Shown: piece after piece, positions 18,489 through 21,100 of the stretch | Layout: each line of letters begins with the position of its first letter | Position numbering within the stretch: the first letter of the stretch is position 1 | Source of the DNA: Psilocybe azurescens | Taxonomy: Eukaryota > Basidiomycota > Agaricomycetes > Agaricales > Agrocybaceae | Direction: 5' to 3' | Assembly: GCA_023853785.1 (NCBI GenBank) | Contig: JAJIRX010000654.1 | Coordinates: 1 to 21,100 of the forward strand | Length of the DNA stretch: 21,100 bases | The notes under the pieces: generated by a model | What the model was told of the DNA's origin: nothing | The model's input: only the letters and a program-made list of their open reading frames with translations | The model's database searches: none | Position numbers and translations under genes: made by a program

Positions 18489-21100
18489 GTCAAACCGTCC
18501 AGGACCTTCCGGTTAGAATCTTGAGTTTCAACTGCGCAAAGTCCAGCCTAAGCGTAGAAACTATACTCGAACATTTTGTATTAGCATACGATATTGTTTT
18601 TATCCAAGAACCTCCCTGGAGGTTTGTACACACCGCACCTTCCACTTCTCGTAAGTCTGGCGATGATGTTATCGGCGCCCCATTGCATCCTTCGTGGTTG
18701 CCTATGGTACGTATTCCCGAACCCGACACTCGACCAAGAGTTATGGCCTATGTGTCTAACCGCTTGAAAGAGTTTCGTCCATCCATGCGTCAGCGATCTT
18801 ATCGATCACCGCGATGTGCTCATCCTCAGCCTGTTCGCGAAATGGACAGTGCTATAATCTGATGAACGTCTACTCAGACGACACTCATACGGCCGCTCTC
18901 CTCCTTGCGGAGGAGGCGGCCTCACTTCCACCCTTCATCTATATGGGGGTGACTTCAACATCCACTCCCAGGAATGGGATGGAGGCCATCATGGCCATCC
19001 AGGAGTTGCCACTCAGCTCCTCAACACTGCGGCGGAATTAGGCTTGCAACGGGCTCCTTTTGTGAACCCGGGGCCAACCTTCTACCCCCGCATCCAAGGC
19101 TTTCGCTCAACAGTGATTGACTTGGTATTCGTGCAACCGGACCAGACCCTGACAGCGCAGGTCACCCGGGTACACAACGCCATGGGCGAAGTCGGATCAT
19201 ATCCCGCTTGCTGCTACTTTATCTATCTCTGCTGATTCTGGGGCCACGCCCCGCAGAGCTCTCAAATCCGACAAAGAGGAGCAAATCCGCTTTGTCAGAG
19301 TCATTGAGGGAGAGTTTGCCATGAAAGTGGACGAACACGCTCCTCTCAACACACCCGACCAGATTGATGCGGTGGCACAAGCTATTGCCGACTCGTTCTC
19401 TGCAGCATGGGAAACCTGCTCCAGAGAGGTCACTATTACGAGGCGCTCAAAACCGTGGTGGACGGATGAGTGCTCAGTCGCGCTTCAGGCCTACCGGGAA
19501 CATGGTCTCCCGGAGGACTGGAAGCTCTATCGAAAGGCAGTTAAAAACGCCAAACGGGTTTTTTTGATTCCAGAATCACAGAAATATCCATCACCAACAA
19601 GCGCACTTGGGATCTCATGTCGTGGGTCCAACAGCGCAAGCTACCACCGTGCGAGGCTATTCAATATCAGGGGCAGCCTTGCCACGCCCTTCCTCAGTTG
19701 TGGGATGCTCTCCACAACACGCATAATTCTAGCCGGACCGTGCGTTTGACATCGGTATTTCGACTCCATCCCCGACATGCCCGTCCGGGGATGGGTCCCA
19801 TTCTCTGCACTTGAGATGCGGGAGGCGCTGGCCTCCTGCTCCAATGTCGGCCCCAGGGCCGGACCACATCAAGTGGTCTCATCTCAAGATGTTGATGCGT
19901 GGGCCCACCCACGTCTTCACCGTCTTACTTTCGCTTCGCCAATGCCTGCCTCAGGGTGGGGCACTGGCCCAAGCACTTCAAGGAGTCCATGTCGGTTATC
20001 ATTCCGAAACCGAACAAGCCCTCCTACTCTGCTCCAAAGGCATTCAGGCCTATTGTGCTCCTGAATACCGTTGGTAAATTGATTGAGAAAATGCTCTCTA
20101 ATCGACATTCAGTTTGACGGTGTCGCTTCAGACGTCTTGCACCCAAATCAAATCGGAGGGATCCGCCAATGATCCACCGAAGACGCCGGCTCATCTTGAC
20201 GCACATGGTGCGTGCTGGGTGGGCCAAGGGACTCAAGACTAGCGTCATTGCCTTTGATGTCGCTTTCAGTTCTTCCCATCACTCAACCATGAGGTCCTCA
20301 TGGCTATCCTCCGGAAGCTAGGGTTTAGCGACAATGTCGTTAAATTCTTCTCCCATTACCTGGTCGGTCGCTCTACGCAGTACGCGTGGGGCGACTTCAT
20401 ATCTGACCTCCGCCAGGCAGATGTAGGAGTGGGACAGGGCGGAGCCCTGTCCCCAGTCCTCTCTGCCCTCTACCTAACCCTCATTATGATGCTGTTCGAG
20501 CTGGATCCTCACTCGGGGTGCTTCCTGCTCTCATATGTCGACGATGGCACCCTCGTGGTGCAGTCGCAGTCCCTTCTCGACAACTGTGAAGCCCTTAAAC
20601 GGGCTTATGGTGTCATCTTCGAACTGTTCAAGAAATTTGGACTCGCACTGGAGCACGACAAGTCTGAAGTATTTCACTTCGACCGGTCGCACTCAAAGAC
20701 AACCCCCGTCGATCTGGGGATATGCACCGTATACCGGGCGCGACCCCCTCAAAACCCAAGCTGTACTGGCGGTACTTGGTTTCTACTTCGATCGCGAAGC
20801 TCACTTTCACTGAGCATGTCCGATATTACCCACCAAGGCTTTGTCCACCGTCAAGGCGATGAAGATGCTTGGTAGTTCCACTCGAGGTCTGGCGCCCTGT
20901 CCAGAAGCTGCCCTTATTGTGCCTGCGACTCCCCATAGTTACGTGACGGCTTTCATCTTTGGTACTTTGCAGCTGCTCGTTGCAAAGGCGCCCTCCATCA
21001 TCTTTCTCTACAATGCAGCGCTCGCTGCATTGTGATTACCGGTGCCTTTGCACTTCTCCGACTGGTGGTGTGAGGCTCCCTGCGGGCCTCCCCATCAATC
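18485..21100 (+). pseudogene. LINE ORF2: endonuclease, linker and reverse transcriptase, frame-broken
   Basis: ORF2 nicks target DNA and copies the element RNA into it. From ATG 18485 the endonuclease domain shows ILSFN, FIQEPPW (about 18605), a GDFN-type metal-site motif near 18945 (split by a frame shift), IDLVFV (about 19117) and an SDHIP motif near 19190. The linker follows to about 19760. The reverse transcriptase shows an FDVA motif A near 20258, GVGQGGALSPVLSALYL (motif B, about 20430-20480) and YVDDG (motif C, about 20535). Breaks include shifts near 18800, 18945, 19190, 19560, 19845, 20105, 20270 and 20720, and an in-frame TGA near 20169. The post-RT region at 20830-21060 is also shifted and is cut by the window edge. 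Confidence 0.8.

Larger units (their letters stand above)
17851..21100 (+). mobile_element. Non-LTR retrotransposon (LINE) copy B, 5'-truncated, runs off the window
   Basis: The copy begins inside ORF1 and continues through ORF2 endonuclease, linker, reverse transcriptase and the start of the post-RT region (protein-like text up to about 21090), so the 3' end lies outside the window. Domain order (zinc knuckles, apurinic-type endonuclease, RT) is that of the I/Jockey/Tad group of LINEs. Closest family placement was not possible by eye. Frame shifts throughout and a TGA inside the RT show it cannot act as it stands. No target-site duplication could be checked because the right end is missing. 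Confidence 0.85.

Noticed and set aside
20535..20549. YVDD taken as a retroviral-type RT motif
   Set aside because: The Val variant of the motif also occurs in other reverse transcriptases, and the ORF1 knuckles, endonuclease and lack of LTRs make this a non-LTR element.

Overview
This window looks like nuclear DNA from a filamentous basidiomycete, most likely an Agaricomycete (mushroom-forming fungus). The evidence is threefold. Genes are cut by many 45-75 bp GT-AG introns. Several proteins match families I recall as expanded and mostly uncharacterised in Agaricomycetes: an Spt5-like KOW protein, a 'DGMSSDES' C-terminal family and a 'CWP' family. The right end carries non-LTR retrotransposons with a basidiomycete-style ORF1. 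No rRNA, tRNA, CRISPR array or bacterial operon was seen.

Left to right: an Spt5-like KOW protein gene (289-3047, minus); the 3' part of an uncharacterised conserved gene (3619-4234, minus); a long coiled-coil protein gene ending in the DGMSSDES domain (4498-8480, plus) with a poly(A) signal; about 1.2 kb with no supported gene; a six-exon WD40 gene (9686-11121, minus); a short three-copy direct repeat (11295-11481); a three-exon uncharacterised gene (12094-12962, plus); a decayed gene fragment (13659-13910, plus); a small minus-strand ORF (14771-14953); a CAN-repeat tract and the C-terminal exon of a plus-strand gene (15616-15852). That last exon converges on a compact, intact four-exon gene (15983-16541, minus). 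An AT-rich, palindrome-dense island follows (16768-17279), and the rest (17296-21100) is LINE sequence: a 555 bp internal fragment, then a second 5'-truncated copy of the same family with ORF1 zinc knuckles, endonuclease and reverse transcriptase, running off the right edge.

The most important reading note is that almost every long gene is broken by single-base frame shifts, most of them repaired by adding or removing one base in a short homopolymer. Splice sites and domains on both sides stay intact. This pattern suggests an unpolished assembly at least as strongly as true pseudogenes, so the breaks are reported but the genes are mostly called as coding. A few CGA-to-TGA-like stops point to genuine decay in the LINE, the WD40 gene and the 15.6 kb exon. 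The genes do not form an obvious pathway; the common thread is clustering of lineage-specific families next to retrotransposons.
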